Positions 11,701 through 21,629 of a stretch of DNA of 32,792 bases are shown here, piece after piece (the first letter of the stretch is position 1; every line of letters begins with the position of its first letter). The position numbers and the translations under genes were made by a program. Origin of the DNA: Mnemiopsis leidyi (lineage: Eukaryota; Ctenophora; Tentaculata; Lobata; Bolinopsidae); assembly GCA_000226015.1 (NCBI GenBank), contig JH152696.1, positions 528,375 through 561,166 of the forward strand. The letters run 5' to 3'. The notes below the pieces were generated by a model, which saw nothing but the letters and a program-made list of their open reading frames with translations, did not search any database and was not told the origin of the DNA.

Positions 11701-14441
11701 ATCAAAGATTTGGTCGTTTGTTTACATTTAACTCCAACTATTTCTACTGGAATTTAGTGGAATGTTACCCCAGTACTTTTCAGCTAAAACAAACCGAGAC
11801 AGTATGGTGGATCTCCACGAGTCTGACTTCACTGACGCTGATACTGTGTCTATAGCTAGGTACGGTAACGAGCTTATCTTACTTCATATCTTACTTTATA
11901 TCTTTGATACTTAGTTTTGTATTGATTAGTTCGGTTGATCTTTAACTATATCTTCATTTCTTAATTGTTTATTGCTGATTTGTCTCAGCTTTTCAATACT
12001 TGATCGCGCTGCTGATCCTTGTATTTTTGCTGACGATCACCAAAATTTTATCTCGTTCTTTTAGAATTGTCTCATTACATGAATCTTCTCTGCAGAATGA
12101 CAATGCATGCTAATCTGCTTTAAATTTCAATGCTAGTATTAACCTAACCACAGTAGTGATACTTGACTTCACCTGGTTACTTACTAATTAACCAAGGTTG
12201 TTGATAGTTACTCCTGGTTACTAATTAAGTAAGTGTAACTGGTTACTAATTTAGTAACTCCAACCCTCTCTTCACCCCTCTCTCCATCCACAGTTCCCGT
12301 TCTACTTTCAGCTACACGTTGGATCCCACCGCCCAGTGGATCCAACAGCAGCAGGGAACAGCAAACTACGGCTTCAACTTCAACGAGGCTAGCTACTACC
12401 CCACCAGCTACAGCTTGTACTCGACAACAGGGAGCGAGTCTCCGGCTAACTCTCAGGTATTCCGCCTTGTACCGATCTAGGTTGTTTTCGTGTCCGTTAG
12501 TCTCCGGCTAACTCTCAGGTATTCCGCCTTGTTTGTACCGATCTAGGTTGTTTTCGTGTCCGTTGATTTGATTTAAAGCTGTTGGATTTGGATCATTGGT
12601 GCACAGATTATGAGATATAAAGATAGTTCCTCCGACAAAAATAGAAATGAGTGATTTAGATGAATTTTTACTCGCTGGAATGTGTTCGATAGAGGAGTGA
12701 CATATTATTACTGATTTGACATACTTCAAATATCTTCCAGATTGGAGGTGACACTATAAGGGGCCAGCAGCAACCAGCCGGGCCGCTGAATGTGAACAGC
12801 AAAATGGACGATGTGGTTACTATAATGTCTCAGCCTCACTCTGGTATGTACATTCTTTGAAAGTATACATGTTGTGTACATTCCTGGGTACATTTCTGTC
12901 GGTAGTACAGCCCGGTTGTACATTTTGAATGAATTCTTTGAAATTATAACATTTGTTTACAAATATCAAAGATTCCCGTACACTGTACAGTTCACCACAT
13001 TCGTTCGTGCTGGTTTGCTGTACTGGTATATATTTTATGTACATTTCTAATTGCTAATCTCATGAGAAATCAACGACTCAATAGCCTTTAAATACTTCTG
13101 TGAAGTTTCACATTTCACAGGTGTCAACACTCAATACTTATCTGCTCTTTGAAACTCTTACAAACCTAAAATTGGAAATTGTTTAACAGTTGAATTACCG
13201 TTTTTGTCATGCGACAACTGATTTGCTTATTAATCTGTGTTTGCATTGTTCAGCTGGTTCCCAAATAGATTTGGAAATAAGTAGGATAACCGTTAAAACG
13301 CCATAATTAACGTATTTTAACCATTGCCTTCAAATTTCTTAGGTTTGGAAATAAAGGAGAGGACATGGTTGAAAGTGACAATACCAGACGCTTTTATCGG
13401 ACAAGATCTCGTCAAGTGGTTAAAGGAAAACATTTCGGTACGTGATAACTCGAGATCTATAAGAGATAATAAACTTGTGCCTGAGGGTTCGATAGCGAAT
13501 AACATAAGCTCTGTGTACTAAAGTTACGATAATTTTTCAATCCTTTGAGTTGTGCCGTACTAGGGGCTGCACGACCACAAAGATGCGCGGCGCTACGCGA
13601 GCACCATGCTCAAGAACGGCTACATAAACAACACGGTAAACAAGTCAGAGAAGTTCAGTGACCAGTGTTACTACGTGTGTGGAGACGGTAGCAAAGTTAA
13701 AACTGGAAGTGTAGATCGACTCCAATCCGACATGCAAGGTTTGTTTCTTTGTTTTTGACTGTTACGAACCCAATTTTGAGTAATTGTAGTTCCCTCCAAT
13801 GTTGTTGACTTTCTACATTGTTGAGTTATTATGTTCCTGTTACTTTTGCCGTCCACAAACAATAAAGTCCCCTATGTAGTTTGTAATCAGATTATATATT
13901 TCCCCTGTGTAGTTAAGAAAAATTTCAAAAGTAATCGTCCTTATCATTTGTTGTAATTTCAGGTCTCTCAGTCGAGCCATCACAGCGGTCCTACAACAGT
14001 TGGGCCGGGAAGGCCGGTTCAGTTCGCAGTCAGGGTTCAGCCGGGACCATGTCCTCCTCCTCCCCTCGCTCTGCGCCGCGCGGCTTGGTAACCGCCCGGC
14101 CGGGTCCCGGCTCCTCAGGCTCTGGTCCCCCCTCCTATCGCACTGTACAACACGGACACAAGGCAAACGCGCCACCACCGCCATCCTACCACTCGTACAA
14201 CTCCGGTAGTCAGCATTCCGGATTTCCGCCCGTTCATATGCCGCCCCAGCCTGCACCTCCCGCACCTGCAGCTGGGCCCCTGTCTAGGACTGAGAGTATC
14301 CAATCACTGGCGAGCGTGTACAGCCAACACTCAATGATGGGCAGACCGCTGGGCAGCATGCCAGCCAGCGTGGCTAGCAGCCAGGCTAGCTTTAGGATGG
14401 CTATGGACAATTCTATGGAGTACTACAGTGATGCTGTATGA
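2620..14441 (+). CDS. DVL: Dishevelled (DVL), Wnt signalling scaffold; 3' part of gene, nine exons
   Basis: Dishevelled relays Frizzled signals in the cytoplasm to canonical Wnt and planar polarity pathways. Exons: 2620-2745, 9764-9942, 10765-10956, 11784-11859, 12294-12456, 12741-12843, 13343-13437, 13564-13738, 13963-14441. All have GT/AG introns and their phases join without error to 528 residues plus stop. Numbering from the first full codon: Ser/acidic linker with MSSEVESTS and DSDEE (1-42), polybasic [11 protein letters not shown] (45-55), PDZ (about 76-167) with FLGFSI carboxylate loop and [11 protein letters not shown], a linker with [11 protein letters not shown] (about 280-355) with [20 protein letters not shown], a Pro/Ser-rich tail, and a C-terminus [17 protein letters not shown] that matches the conserved DVL end. 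The N-terminal DIX domain is not found and must lie upstream of the window. Two exon ends are tandemly copied with their donors (see findings). Family assignment is near certain; paralogue number cannot be given. Confidence 0.95.
2854..2887 (+). other. Pol III A/B-box-like segment (possible tRNA-derived SINE remnant)
   Basis: tagctgggtagtg resembles an A box and ggttcgacccc a B box, about 11 bases apart. A full tRNA fold is not seen. Weak evidence. Confidence 0.2.
4654..4723. repeat. 9-bp array (cttaccagg)n
   Basis: About eight copies of cttaccagg. On the - strand every unit reads ggtaag, a 5' splice site core. The collagen-like KPG frame on the - strand follows from the repeat and is not a gene. 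Confidence 0.93.
6003..6078. repeat. CT-rich microsatellite
   Basis: (CT)n interrupted by ccctctctcacctt. Confidence 0.9.
7785..7910. repeat. Degenerate about 24-bp repeat
   Basis: Five to six diverged copies of agctacttcacgtcaaaatc, with variants such as cacgttaaagtc. Confidence 0.7.
8031..8222. repeat. Perfect 48-bp tandem repeat, four copies
   Basis: Unit begins cacggctaactttatcatag and contains gagttgtaactc, a short inverted repeat. The copies look identical, which suggests recent expansion or active homogenisation. Confidence 0.95.
8760..8895. repeat. Degenerate 12-bp repeat (gtagtttacact-like)
   Basis: Loose copies such as tgtagtttgcactgcagttt and gtagtttaccctgtagttt. Confidence 0.5.
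9764..9942 (+). CDS. DVL: DVL exon: polybasic stretch and first half of PDZ
   Basis: Encodes a basic run ([11 protein letters not shown]), [20 protein letters not shown] and [12 protein letters not shown], which align with the DVL basic region and PDZ strands 1-2. Acceptor cccccag; donor gtgagt at 9943, phase 1. The last 36 bases and the donor are repeated twice downstream. Only the first donor keeps the frame, because reading on gives a TAG 6 codons later. Confidence 0.93.
9907..10119. repeat. 72-bp repeat spanning the DVL exon end and 5' splice site, three copies
   Basis: Copies start at 9907, 9979 and 10051. Each has 36 bases of exon (tcctgggcttcagcatctac onward), the donor gtgagt and 36 bases of intron. 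Only a few bases differ. Up to about 10240 it is followed by 18-bp sub-repeats of ttagctggggtgtcggag. Confidence 0.96.
9943..10764. other. DVL intron after first PDZ exon
   Basis: The first 300 bases are copies of the exon end, the donor and G-rich intron sequence. The rest is plain AT-rich intron. Confidence 0.8.
10765..10956 (+). CDS. DVL: DVL exon: second half of PDZ
   Basis: Encodes [20 protein letters not shown], the IMSVND strand, and IKLVV, equivalent to the DVL segment [22 protein letters not shown] onward. Acceptor tttctcag, donor gtatgt, phase 1 at both ends. It is part of DVL, not a separate PDZ gene. Confidence 0.96.
10957..12293. other. DVL introns around the short linker exon 11784-11859
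   Basis: AT-rich introns. They hold a small repeat of agcttgttcaat at 11572-11602 and a degenerate ggttactaattaa repeat at about 12165-12262, just upstream of the acceptor at 12293. Nothing else is recognised. Confidence 0.65.
11784..11859 (+). CDS. DVL: DVL exon: PDZ end and acidic linker
   Basis: Short 76-base exon. Joined in phase it reads [20 protein letters not shown]. The leading VAK equals the VAKCWDP end of the DVL PDZ. Acceptor ttttcag, donor gtacgg. The frame is fixed by both neighbours; the other frames stop. Confidence 0.85.
12294..12456 (+). CDS. DVL: DVL exon: PDZ-DEP linker
   Basis: Encodes [20 protein letters not shown] then a Tyr/Ser-rich stretch. LDPTAQWI corresponds to the IDPAAWVSHT linker of vertebrate DVLs. 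Acceptor ccacag, donor gtattc at 12457, ends phase 0. The exon end and donor are duplicated about 62 bases downstream. Confidence 0.88.
12437..12564. repeat. About 62-bp duplication of the DVL exon end and 5' splice site
   Basis: Copy 1 is 12437-12498 and copy 2 is 12499-12564. Both contain ggctaactctcag then the donor gtattccg. Copy 2 has 4 extra bases (gttt) and is otherwise almost the same. Confidence 0.95.
12741..12843 (+). CDS. DVL: DVL exon: segment leading into DEP
   Basis: Encodes [20 protein letters not shown] then [15 protein letters not shown], matching the pre-DEP segment (LTVKSDMSAVVRVMQLPDSG in vertebrates). Acceptor cttccag, donor gtatgt, phase 0 to 1. Confidence 0.9.
12844..13342. 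other. DVL intron before DEP
   Basis: It starts with loose copies of tgtacattctttgaaa and gtacatt (12845-12960). The rest is unremarkable. Confidence 0.6.
13343..13437 (+). CDS. DVL: DVL exon: DEP domain, first half
   Basis: Encodes [20 protein letters not shown] then [11 protein letters not shown], aligning with the DVL DEP ([20 protein letters not shown]). DEP binds Frizzled and phospholipid at the membrane. Acceptor ttcttag, donor gtacgt, ends phase 0. Confidence 0.96.
13564..13738 (+). CDS. DVL: DVL exon: DEP domain, second half
   Basis: Encodes [40 protein letters not shown], matching DVL DEP (REARKYASSMLKHGF, HTVNKITFSEQCYYVFGD). Acceptor gtactag, donor gtttgt, phase 0 to 1. Confidence 0.96.
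13963..14441 (+). CDS. DVL: DVL last exon: Pro/Ser-rich tail and conserved C-terminus
   Basis: After acceptor atttcag it runs open for 158 codons to TGA. It is rich in Ser, Pro, Gly and Gln ([32 protein letters not shown]). It ends [20 protein letters not shown], close to the vertebrate DVL end SRQSFRMAMGNPSEFFVDVM. The tail is shorter than in vertebrates. It has higher GC than the flanking AT-rich DNA. Confidence 0.94.
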
Positions 14442-14846
14442 GAATGTTCCCAGTTTTATCTCCAGTTACGCTAGCTCTCATTGCAGCTGATGGGGTGAAA
14501 TCGCTAAACTACTGTCAAGCGATGTTCAGTAGGGTAACATTTTTGTCTCAGAAATAATGTGGAAATTAGATCGTTTGATCTGAACGTAATATGAGACCCG
14601 GAAATTTATTATCTGGGAGCATTTTGTGCCAGACTGGGGGCAGTTTTTGCCGGACCCGGGGCATGCACATTGCACTGTGATCGTGCTGGAGGCATCCATT
14701 CCCAGCTCTGTTAGAGAGTTAAACTCGCAGAACTGACATTTCCTCTATCTCAGAACTACAACTATCGTCTATCATTCGTTTCTCTTTTTAATGCCACAGC
14801 GCATCATTCAGGCTGTTTTCCGTTTTCGCCTCAGATTATCACTCAG

Positions 14847-14852
14847 AATAAA
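14847..14852 (+). terminator. candidate poly(A) signal of DVL
   Basis: This is the first AATAAA after the DVL stop that I found, about 405 bases downstream. A T-rich run follows (cgttttttcatctag). Other AATAAA-like sites occur further on, near 16159. Confidence 0.4.
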
Positions 14853-16666
14853 ACTACTCGTTTTTTCATCTAGTTCATCTTCGCGGCCCAAATGGAGATT
14901 TTTACCCGGGATTTACGAGGTGACATTCAACTTGGCTGCTTGTAAAGAACAGACATTGTATGCTGAATTTTCTATCACACGACTACGAATACTGTACGTA
15001 CACGAAGTTCTTATAATCTCTAAAATTTAGCTTCAATTTTTTGTGAATTTTGCCACTGAGCTTTTATTTTTTTGCAAGTAAACATTCTTGTTACTTTTTG
15101 CAATGATGGCTGTATCATCATACTAAACCCGTTTAAACTTATTGTAATATCATTTAGAATGTACATGTAGATACTTTATACTTTGTGCCTGTCAAAGAAA
15201 ATTGTTGAAATCCCTGATAAATTAATTTGAAAATTGAAAAAGTGTAAATAGGATTTACTGACCAGTTTAAGCACACAGTTTGAGCACAGTGTATAATTTA
15301 GTTTAGATTTCCAACAAAAAAGCTTGCTTTCTGTTTCAATGGATATTGTTAATGAGTTCATTTTTAGCGGCCTGTGTTTTGATATTTTTGTTGTTTGCTA
15401 CACTTGCTCCATTGAATTTTCGAGATATGAATTTTTCGATGTAAGAATGTAAGAAATTTAGGTTTTAAGAAATATATTATTGCAGTATTCAATAAGTGTG
15501 TGTAATTATGCAGGTATTTGCTGCTGGGGGATTGTCGTAACTTTTATATGATTATTCTAGAGATTTTTACGTGGGCAAATGAATCAGATTTTCTTCTGAA
15601 AATTAAAGAATTACATTTTTGAGGTTGCTGGACTTTTTAGATTTGATCCGTTTTCCCACATCAAAATTTGTGAAATGTCCACCGAGCTCTGAAAACAGGT
15701 GGAGGTGGAAGATTCCAGAAAATGAAAATGAAATGTGAACCCACCTTTGGAAACTTCAACAAAATCTAGCTCTGTTTTGGCACTTATGAAATGTTGCTGA
15801 ATCATAAAAAGGGATTGAAACTACTTTTTAAGAAGATATGCCAATTTTCTCACATCATAATTTTATCATGTACAAAATTTTGACTCAAAAGTGATGGTTG
15901 TAATTTGGTAACATTAAAGTTTTTGAAAAGCTTTTAGCGGAATTTTTAGAAAATGTTAAACTTAGAGATTTATCTGTAGAATTGGAAGTGTTTTCTTGTG
16001 ATAATATACTATGTTGATGTTTTAATTTTTATATCGAAATACATTATATACCATAACATCAGAATTTATATAACTCCGAACCAGTTGTTTTATTGTCTTA
16101 AAACATATAGTAATATCGCTATCAGCTACCCAGTACCCACTATACCAATCCAAACTATTTGATGAAAATAAGAATAAATACCTGACCCTTTGCTTACACT
16201 GACTTTCTCAAATAGTAAACATGACGTCCTTTCTCTTTTATTGAGTTTGATGTTCCTCTATGTCCAACATAACAACGTATTGCCAAGTAGAATCAGGCTA
16301 TGGTATGATAATAGCTGCATGTAAACAGGAATATCATTTGTCGTTAACCCTTTCTGTGTACATTCTAGTTCAATGTTTAAATCATAAACTGAGGCTTATC
16401 AAGTTCCTTTCCCAATTATAAGTACACATTTTACATACCAATATATTTAGCTTTATCTCTTTACTCAACCTTTTTACATACCGATTCTAGCTGTAGCTTT
16501 CTCAAACACAGTGTTTGAAACTTACCTTACCCCACCATCAGCTGTTAATGATGAAATCTGGGTATTAAGCCATCAGTTACGTCATAGTTGGACCAGTGCA
16601 AGTGATGTCATAATCCCAACCAGTTCTGTAATCTCTTCCTCCGACCTCATTCCTTCAATTTTTACC

Positions 16667-16668
16667 AG
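16667..16668 (+). promoter_or_regulatory. possible 3' splice acceptor in the MOV10L1 5' leader
   Basis: A pyrimidine-rich run (cctcattccttcaatttttaccag) ends in AG 30 bases before the ATG. It could join a 5'UTR exon or receive a trans-spliced leader. No donor or leader is visible in the window to prove it. Confidence 0.3.
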
Positions 16669-16698
16669 CACCTGCCTCTCTCACCGCTCCCTCTAACC

Positions 16699-19698
16699 AT
16701 GACAGAGTTTGAGGGTGTCGTCACCAGCTCCTTCTCCTCCTACGGCATCATCGACGACGACATCTACTTCGACTACGACGACGTGGTGGGTGAAATCCCC
16801 GACAAAGGCTGCAAAGTCCGCGGAGTAAAGATCCTGAAAGGGGACAACGCTTACAACGCCACTCACGTTCAGATGGTGGAGGGAATGTCATTAGAGAGGA
16901 CGGAAGTATCGGGACAGCTCAACAAGATATCAGGAGAGTACGGCTACGTCACGGGATACGGATCTACTCACCATGACGACAAGACTGTTTCTATAAAGCT
17001 GGAACATTGCTCTCCCCGTCCTGAGGAGGGGGACTTGTTGAACGTCCAGACGGAAGAGATAAACGGTGTGCTGATCGGGAAGTCTGTGTCTCATACCAGG
17101 AAGAGGAGGTTTACCTCGTATGTGTTGAGGGTTTCTCCCTCTGTTTGTGAGTTGGAGGAAAACACGTACTTCACGAGAAGTATCTGTCTGAACGGGTATA
17201 AACCTCAACCTAACGATGTTGTTTGTGGGGTGGCGGTGGAGTGTTTCTACAAGACGATGATTACCACGTACAGTTGGAGAGCTGTGGAGATTAAACCCAC
17301 AAGTGCTACTGTCAGGGGCCTTAATGAGCCTCTCATGTTGTACCGCCTACCTAAGTTTTGTCTGAGCTCTGTTGCGAGGGAGTGTGAGAGAGGACATCCT
17401 GATGACGTCATCAGTTGTACTCCTCACGGTCTCAGAATAGGACACTTGAACCCCGGGGACACGGCGCAGCTCGTCTTTGCCTTTAGGAACAATTCACCTC
17501 GTGTGTCGTGTGAATTGAGCAGGATTAGTGTATCGGATATCAGCGGTATCAAATGTGAAGTTCCTCTCCCGACATGGCTGCACCCTCTCACAACATCCGA
17601 AATCAGATTAAATTTTGTAAACACTGACATAGGACAACACACCACCACCCTTATATTCTCCCTTTTTATAAACAGCAAGGAGTTTACCATCTGCCGCAGA
17701 TTACACATCAACGTGATACCCCCCAGATCGAAAGAGTGTCTGAAGGCTAGACCGGAGCAGCCGTTCATGGAGGGCTGCCAGGTTATCCCTGGTTTGAAAC
17801 CTACCAGGCAGAATCCCAGGTTTTATCCCAGACATTTTCCTGTGTATTCCATACCAGATGACATTCTGTCTACTTCCGAAGACAGGGTTCTAGCAGAGGA
17901 ACTCAAGAAGAAGAACTATAAGATTATAATGCACAAATTGTTGTTTATGGAGGAAAGGTATGTCGAAGAAGAAATGAAAAACTATTCCATCTTCAACACC
18001 AGTTTAATGAAACGGGGAAGGTTTCTTGTTCTTAAAGTTCCCAATCTAGTCGAATCTAAACTGAACATTCTTATTGGACATAGAGTTGTTCTTGAGTACG
18101 AACAGAACACTGTAAGATACGAAGGTTACATCCACAAGATCGACGACACTACGGACGAAGTCATGCTTGGATTTGATGAGTCATTCCACAACAGCTATGG
18201 AGCAGAAACAGTAAACGTACACTTTTCACACAGCAGAACTTCATTCATCAGATGTCACGTGGCAGTGGATCACATCTTCCAAGTGCAGGCTGAAAGCATA
18301 CTTTTCCCTGAAACTGTCAACGTGCGGCCTCCCCACTTTAATGTCCCCCGGTTAAATCTGTTTAACAAGTCACTTAACAGAGAGCAAGTAAGTGCAGTTA
18401 AACACATTATTGAGGCCAAGGCAAGGCCAGTACCGTATCTACTGTTTGGTCCTCCAGGCACAGGTAAAACCGTTACGATAGTGGAGGCAATCTTGCAGAT
18501 CTATGACATGCAGGAGGACTGCCGGATACTGGTGGCAGCGCCGAGTAACAGCGCGTGTGATCTTATTGCGCAACGTCTCCTCCAGCAATCCACGCAACTC
18601 GACATGGTGAGACTTAACTCAGTGTCTCGTTACACCGAGACGTTACCTGAGGAGCTGCAGCGCATCTCAATGCCGGCTGATGAAGTCAAAGAAGCTTCTC
18701 TGAAGCGCATTATTGTAGCAACCTGCATCACAGCTGGAAACTTGTATAAATTGGATCTGCGCAAATCTCATTTTACGCACGTGTTTATAGATGAAGCAGG
18801 GCAGGCAATTGAACCGGAAGTGTTGCTTCCCATAGTTTTATCCACTGGACCTGGTACTCAGGCAGTACTGGCCGGGGACCCCTTTCAGCTGGGACCGGTC
18901 ATCAAGAACCCCCAATGTCATGACTTGGGACTGAGTGTGTCGCTGCTGGAACGTTACATGGACCTTGATATCTACGAGCGCAAAGAACAGTACAAGGACC
19001 ACAACTATTACGATCCCATCATCCTGACTAAACTCATCAGGAACTACCGGTCCCACACAGAGTTGTTGACTGTTCCCTCCCAGATGTTCTACAACAACGA
19101 GCTGGTTCCCTGCGCGCCATCCTCCCTTGTTGACAGAGTTCTCAACACTGGCTTATCCATTCCCAACCCTGCTGTTCCCTTTGTCTTTCATGGTGTGGTA
19201 GGGGAAGAGATGAAGGAGAATAACAACCCTTCACTGTACAATCCTACTGAGATTGTACAGGTTCTTACCTACATCCGTCTCTTCACCAAAGCTGGGTTTT
19301 CTTCTTCTGAAATTGGAGTTATTACCCCTTACCGCAAGCAGGCAGAAAAAACACGCATGATGATTCAAAGTCTTAGTGATGTTGATTTTCGGCTAATTAA
19401 AGTGGCTTCTGTTGAGGATTTCCAGGGCCAAGAACGTCCAATAATCATAATTTCGACTGTCAGAAGCAACAACTCATTGCCATCAGAAAAAGTTAGACTC
19501 TTGGGCTTTCTTCAGAATCCTAAGCGGTTCAATGTTGCTGTAACACGTGCCCAGGCAATGTTGGTAGTCATTGGCAACCCAGACGTCCTGAAACACGATG
19601 AGCAATGGGGCGCGCTGCTGGAGTATGCGCTTGATCGGAATTGTTATGTTGGATGTCGGTATGAGTGTGTTGAGAACGGTCGTATTTTTGGGGGCTAG
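16699..19698 (+). CDS. MOV10L1: MOV10L1-type RNA helicase (piRNA biogenesis), intronless
   Basis: A single 999-codon frame. The family is an SF1 5'-3' RNA helicase (MOV10/MOV10L1/Armitage) that feeds single-stranded piRNA precursors to the Zucchini nuclease in germ cells. Motifs seen: Walker A GPPGTGKT (584-591), Walker B DEAG (698-701), GDPFQLGPV (726-734), NYRSH (782-786), VEDFQGQE (about 905-912), NPKRFNVAVTRA (940-951). The N-terminal part starts EGVVTSSFSSYGIIDDDIYF, which matches the small beta-barrel start of MOV10L1 (GVVTRYCSDYGMIDDMIYF), and ends GALLEYALDRNCYVGC as in MOV10L1. This favours MOV10L1 over plain MOV10. Start context is aaccATGa. Vertebrate orthologues have many introns and the two neighbouring genes are intron-rich, so a one-exon gene is odd here. 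The frame is intact with no sign of decay. Confidence 0.93.
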   Translation: MTEFEGVVTSSFSSYGIIDDDIYFDYDDVVGEIPDKGCKVRGVKILKGDNAYNATHVQMVEGMSLERTEVSGQLNKISGEYGYVTGYGSTHHDDKTVSIKLEHCSPRPEEGDLLNVQTEEINGVLIGKSVSHTRKRRFTSYVLRVSPSVCELEENTYFTRSICLNGYKPQPNDVVCGVAVECFYKTMITTYSWRAVEIKPTSATVRGLNEPLMLYRLPKFCLSSVARECERGHPDDVISCTPHGLRIGHLNPGDTAQLVFAFRNNSPRVSCELSRISVSDISGIKCEVPLPTWLHPLTTSEIRLNFVNTDIGQHTTTLIFSLFINSKEFTICRRLHINVIPPRSKECLKARPEQPFMEGCQVIPGLKPTRQNPRFYPRHFPVYSIPDDILSTSEDRVLAEELKKKNYKIIMHKLLFMEERYVEEEMKNYSIFNTSLMKRGRFLVLKVPNLVESKLNILIGHRVVLEYEQNTVRYEGYIHKIDDTTDEVMLGFDESFHNSYGAETVNVHFSHSRTSFIRCHVAVDHIFQVQAESILFPETVNVRPPHFNVPRLNLFNKSLNREQVSAVKHIIEAKARPVPYLLFGPPGTGKTVTIVEAILQIYDMQEDCRILVAAPSNSACDLIAQRLLQQSTQLDMVRLNSVSRYTETLPEELQRISMPADEVKEASLKRIIVATCITAGNLYKLDLRKSHFTHVFIDEAGQAIEPEVLLPIVLSTGPGTQAVLAGDPFQLGPVIKNPQCHDLGLSVSLLERYMDLDIYERKEQYKDHNYYDPIILTKLIRNYRSHTELLTVPSQMFYNNELVPCAPSSLVDRVLNTGLSIPNPAVPFVFHGVVGEEMKENNNPSLYNPTEIVQVLTYIRLFTKAGFSSSEIGVITPYRKQAEKTRMMIQSLSDVDFRLIKVASVEDFQGQERPIIIISTVRSNNSLPSEKVRLLGFLQNPKRFNVAVTRAQAMLVVIGNPDVLKHDEQWGALLEYALDRNCYVGCRYECVENGRIFGG

Positions 19699-21005
19699 GT
19701 TTTTGGGTGAGGTGACATTACTCAATAAAATTCTTTATTGTTTGGATTCTTTTCCCTGGATTTTATAGTGCTGAGGCTCAGATTTGATGATTTTCGTTTA
19801 ATTTTTTAACTACTTTTATGAGCTTCCTATTATATCATGTCATACGTAATTTATTGATTTTATAAGACCATGATATATGTCGTGTTTACATTTGCTTTCA
19901 AGTAAATCCTGTAATCTTTTGGCAGGTGTCTTTCATCAGCTACTTCTTACATTCTCAGTCTACCAGAAATTTGCACTTACATTTAGAAAAGTAAATTAAG
20001 AAACTACCCATGAAAACGGAACTACCGAGTACCGACCATATATTCACTTGCGATATCCTTAAATCTAATACTAAAACGCAAGTACTACCAAACTTTGCAC
20101 CACTTACCAGTTACTCTCATACCATACACAGGGTCGGGTCTGCTCAAGTTTATTTCCTTGTGTCTTACTTCTCCAATGAGTACACCTCTACCAATCAAAA
20201 CAAACATGCAGCTCTATAAAGCTCAGTGTATACCACGGAAGATGCACACACACACTCTCTCTCTCACGCTTTTATAATACACAAAATATGTAATATTTTA
20301 CACGAAATATGCGGTCCATGTATTATTATACAAATCATATTCAAAGTTATGCTGTGGTGTAGAGATGTGCGTGTGTGCATGTGAGGCCGAGGAAGAGGTT
20401 TTTGAAGTTATTCGTGCAGTTAAAATTCTCATTTAAACTGGAAAGACTTTAACATTACTACTTGGCTTATAAGTTGGAAAATACAGTTAGCGAACGGGAT
20501 TCAAATGATTTTGGAGTCGGCATTACTAACATAACAGATCAGTCATAATCATAACCATTTAGCAGCATAAACAAAAAAGTTTAGCAGCATAATCTTAAGA
20601 GTTTAGCAGTATAAACATAACAGTTAAACAGGATGAATATACAGCTGAGCAACATCATCATAACTTTGGCACCGTCTTAAGAGCTACCTAATCACCCAAA
20701 ACTTCACTATTTGGAATTTTAGATGTGTTCAATGACATCATAATTTAATGGCTTTCGTTTGTGCTACGTTTAATCTATACCATCCTAGTACTAGTAGAAC
20801 AAACTCTTTAAGTAAAATTAACTATTTCTCAATTAAAAATCTCCCCGTATCCCTATCAGAATTTTTTCTAGGCTGTTCATTGTTCATGTGGTTATAATGA
20901 TTTTAATTAATCAGTATCTGCCGAAACTAAGTTCCAGCTAATTTTAATGATGCCTCGAAGATTGAACTACCAAAATCTAATCTCACCTCTATCCCGGCTG
21001 ATTTC
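19699..21005. other. Intergenic region between the helicase gene and PTIP
   Basis: It holds the helicase poly(A) signal and a degenerate repeat of tttagcagcataaac at about 20561-20650. No gene is seen. The last part runs into the PTIP-proximal minisatellite. Confidence 0.6.
19724..19729 (+). terminator. poly(A) signal of the MOV10L1-type gene
   Basis: AATAAA lies 25 bases after the TAG stop and is followed by a T/G-rich stretch (ttctttattgtttggattc). The motif continues into an inverted TTTATT, so it also reads AATAAA on the - strand. Confidence 0.75.
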
Positions 21006-21604
21006 AACATGAGTATTTACAAAAATCCACTAAGATATAAAACCCCCAAACTGGAGTATTTACACAACTCCACTAAGATATAAAACCCCCAAACTCGAGT
21101 ATTTACAAAACTCCACTAAGATATAAAACCCCCTAAAACTGGAGTATTTACAAAACTCCACTAAGATATAAAACCCCCCAAACTGGAGTATTTACACAAC
21201 TCCACTAAGATATAAAACCCCCCAAACTGGAGTATTTACACAACTCCACTAAGATATAAAACCACCAAACTGAAGTATTTACAAAACTCCACTAAGATAT
21301 AAAAACCCCCAAACTCGAGTATTTACAAAACTCCACTAGGATGTAAAAACCCCCCAAACTCGAGTATTTACAAAACTCCACTAAGATATAAAACCCCCAA
21401 ACTGGAGTATTTAGAAATCTTCACTAGGATATAAAACCCCCAAACTGGAATATTTACACAACTCTACTAAGATATAAAACCCCCAAACTCGAGTATTTAC
21501 AAAACTCCACTAGGATGTAAAACCCCCAAACTGGAGTATTTAGAAATCTCCACTAAGATATAAAACCCCAAAACTCGAGTATTTACAAAACTCCACTAGG
21601 ATGT
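21006..21604. repeat. 43-45-bp minisatellite next to the PTIP start
   Basis: About 14 copies. The unit has ggagtatttacaaaactcca, ctaagatataaaaccccc and aaact. Most units hold TATAAAA (for example 21036, 21079, 21122, 21167) and a TGGAGT/ACTCCA inverted pair. It ends 30 bases before the ATG. Confidence 0.95.
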
Positions 21605-21629
21605 AAATTACCGGGAAAGAAGCTCCTGT

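Larger units (their letters stand above)
14442..16698. other. DVL 3'UTR and intergenic region to the helicase gene
   Basis: AT-rich, with no credible coding region or array. It must hold the DVL poly(A) site (candidate 14847) and the 5' leader of the next gene. Small open frames here show no conserved motifs. Confidence 0.6.

Noticed and set aside
16930..19056. - strand frames opposite the helicase gene
   Set aside because: Antisense shadows of a strong coding frame.
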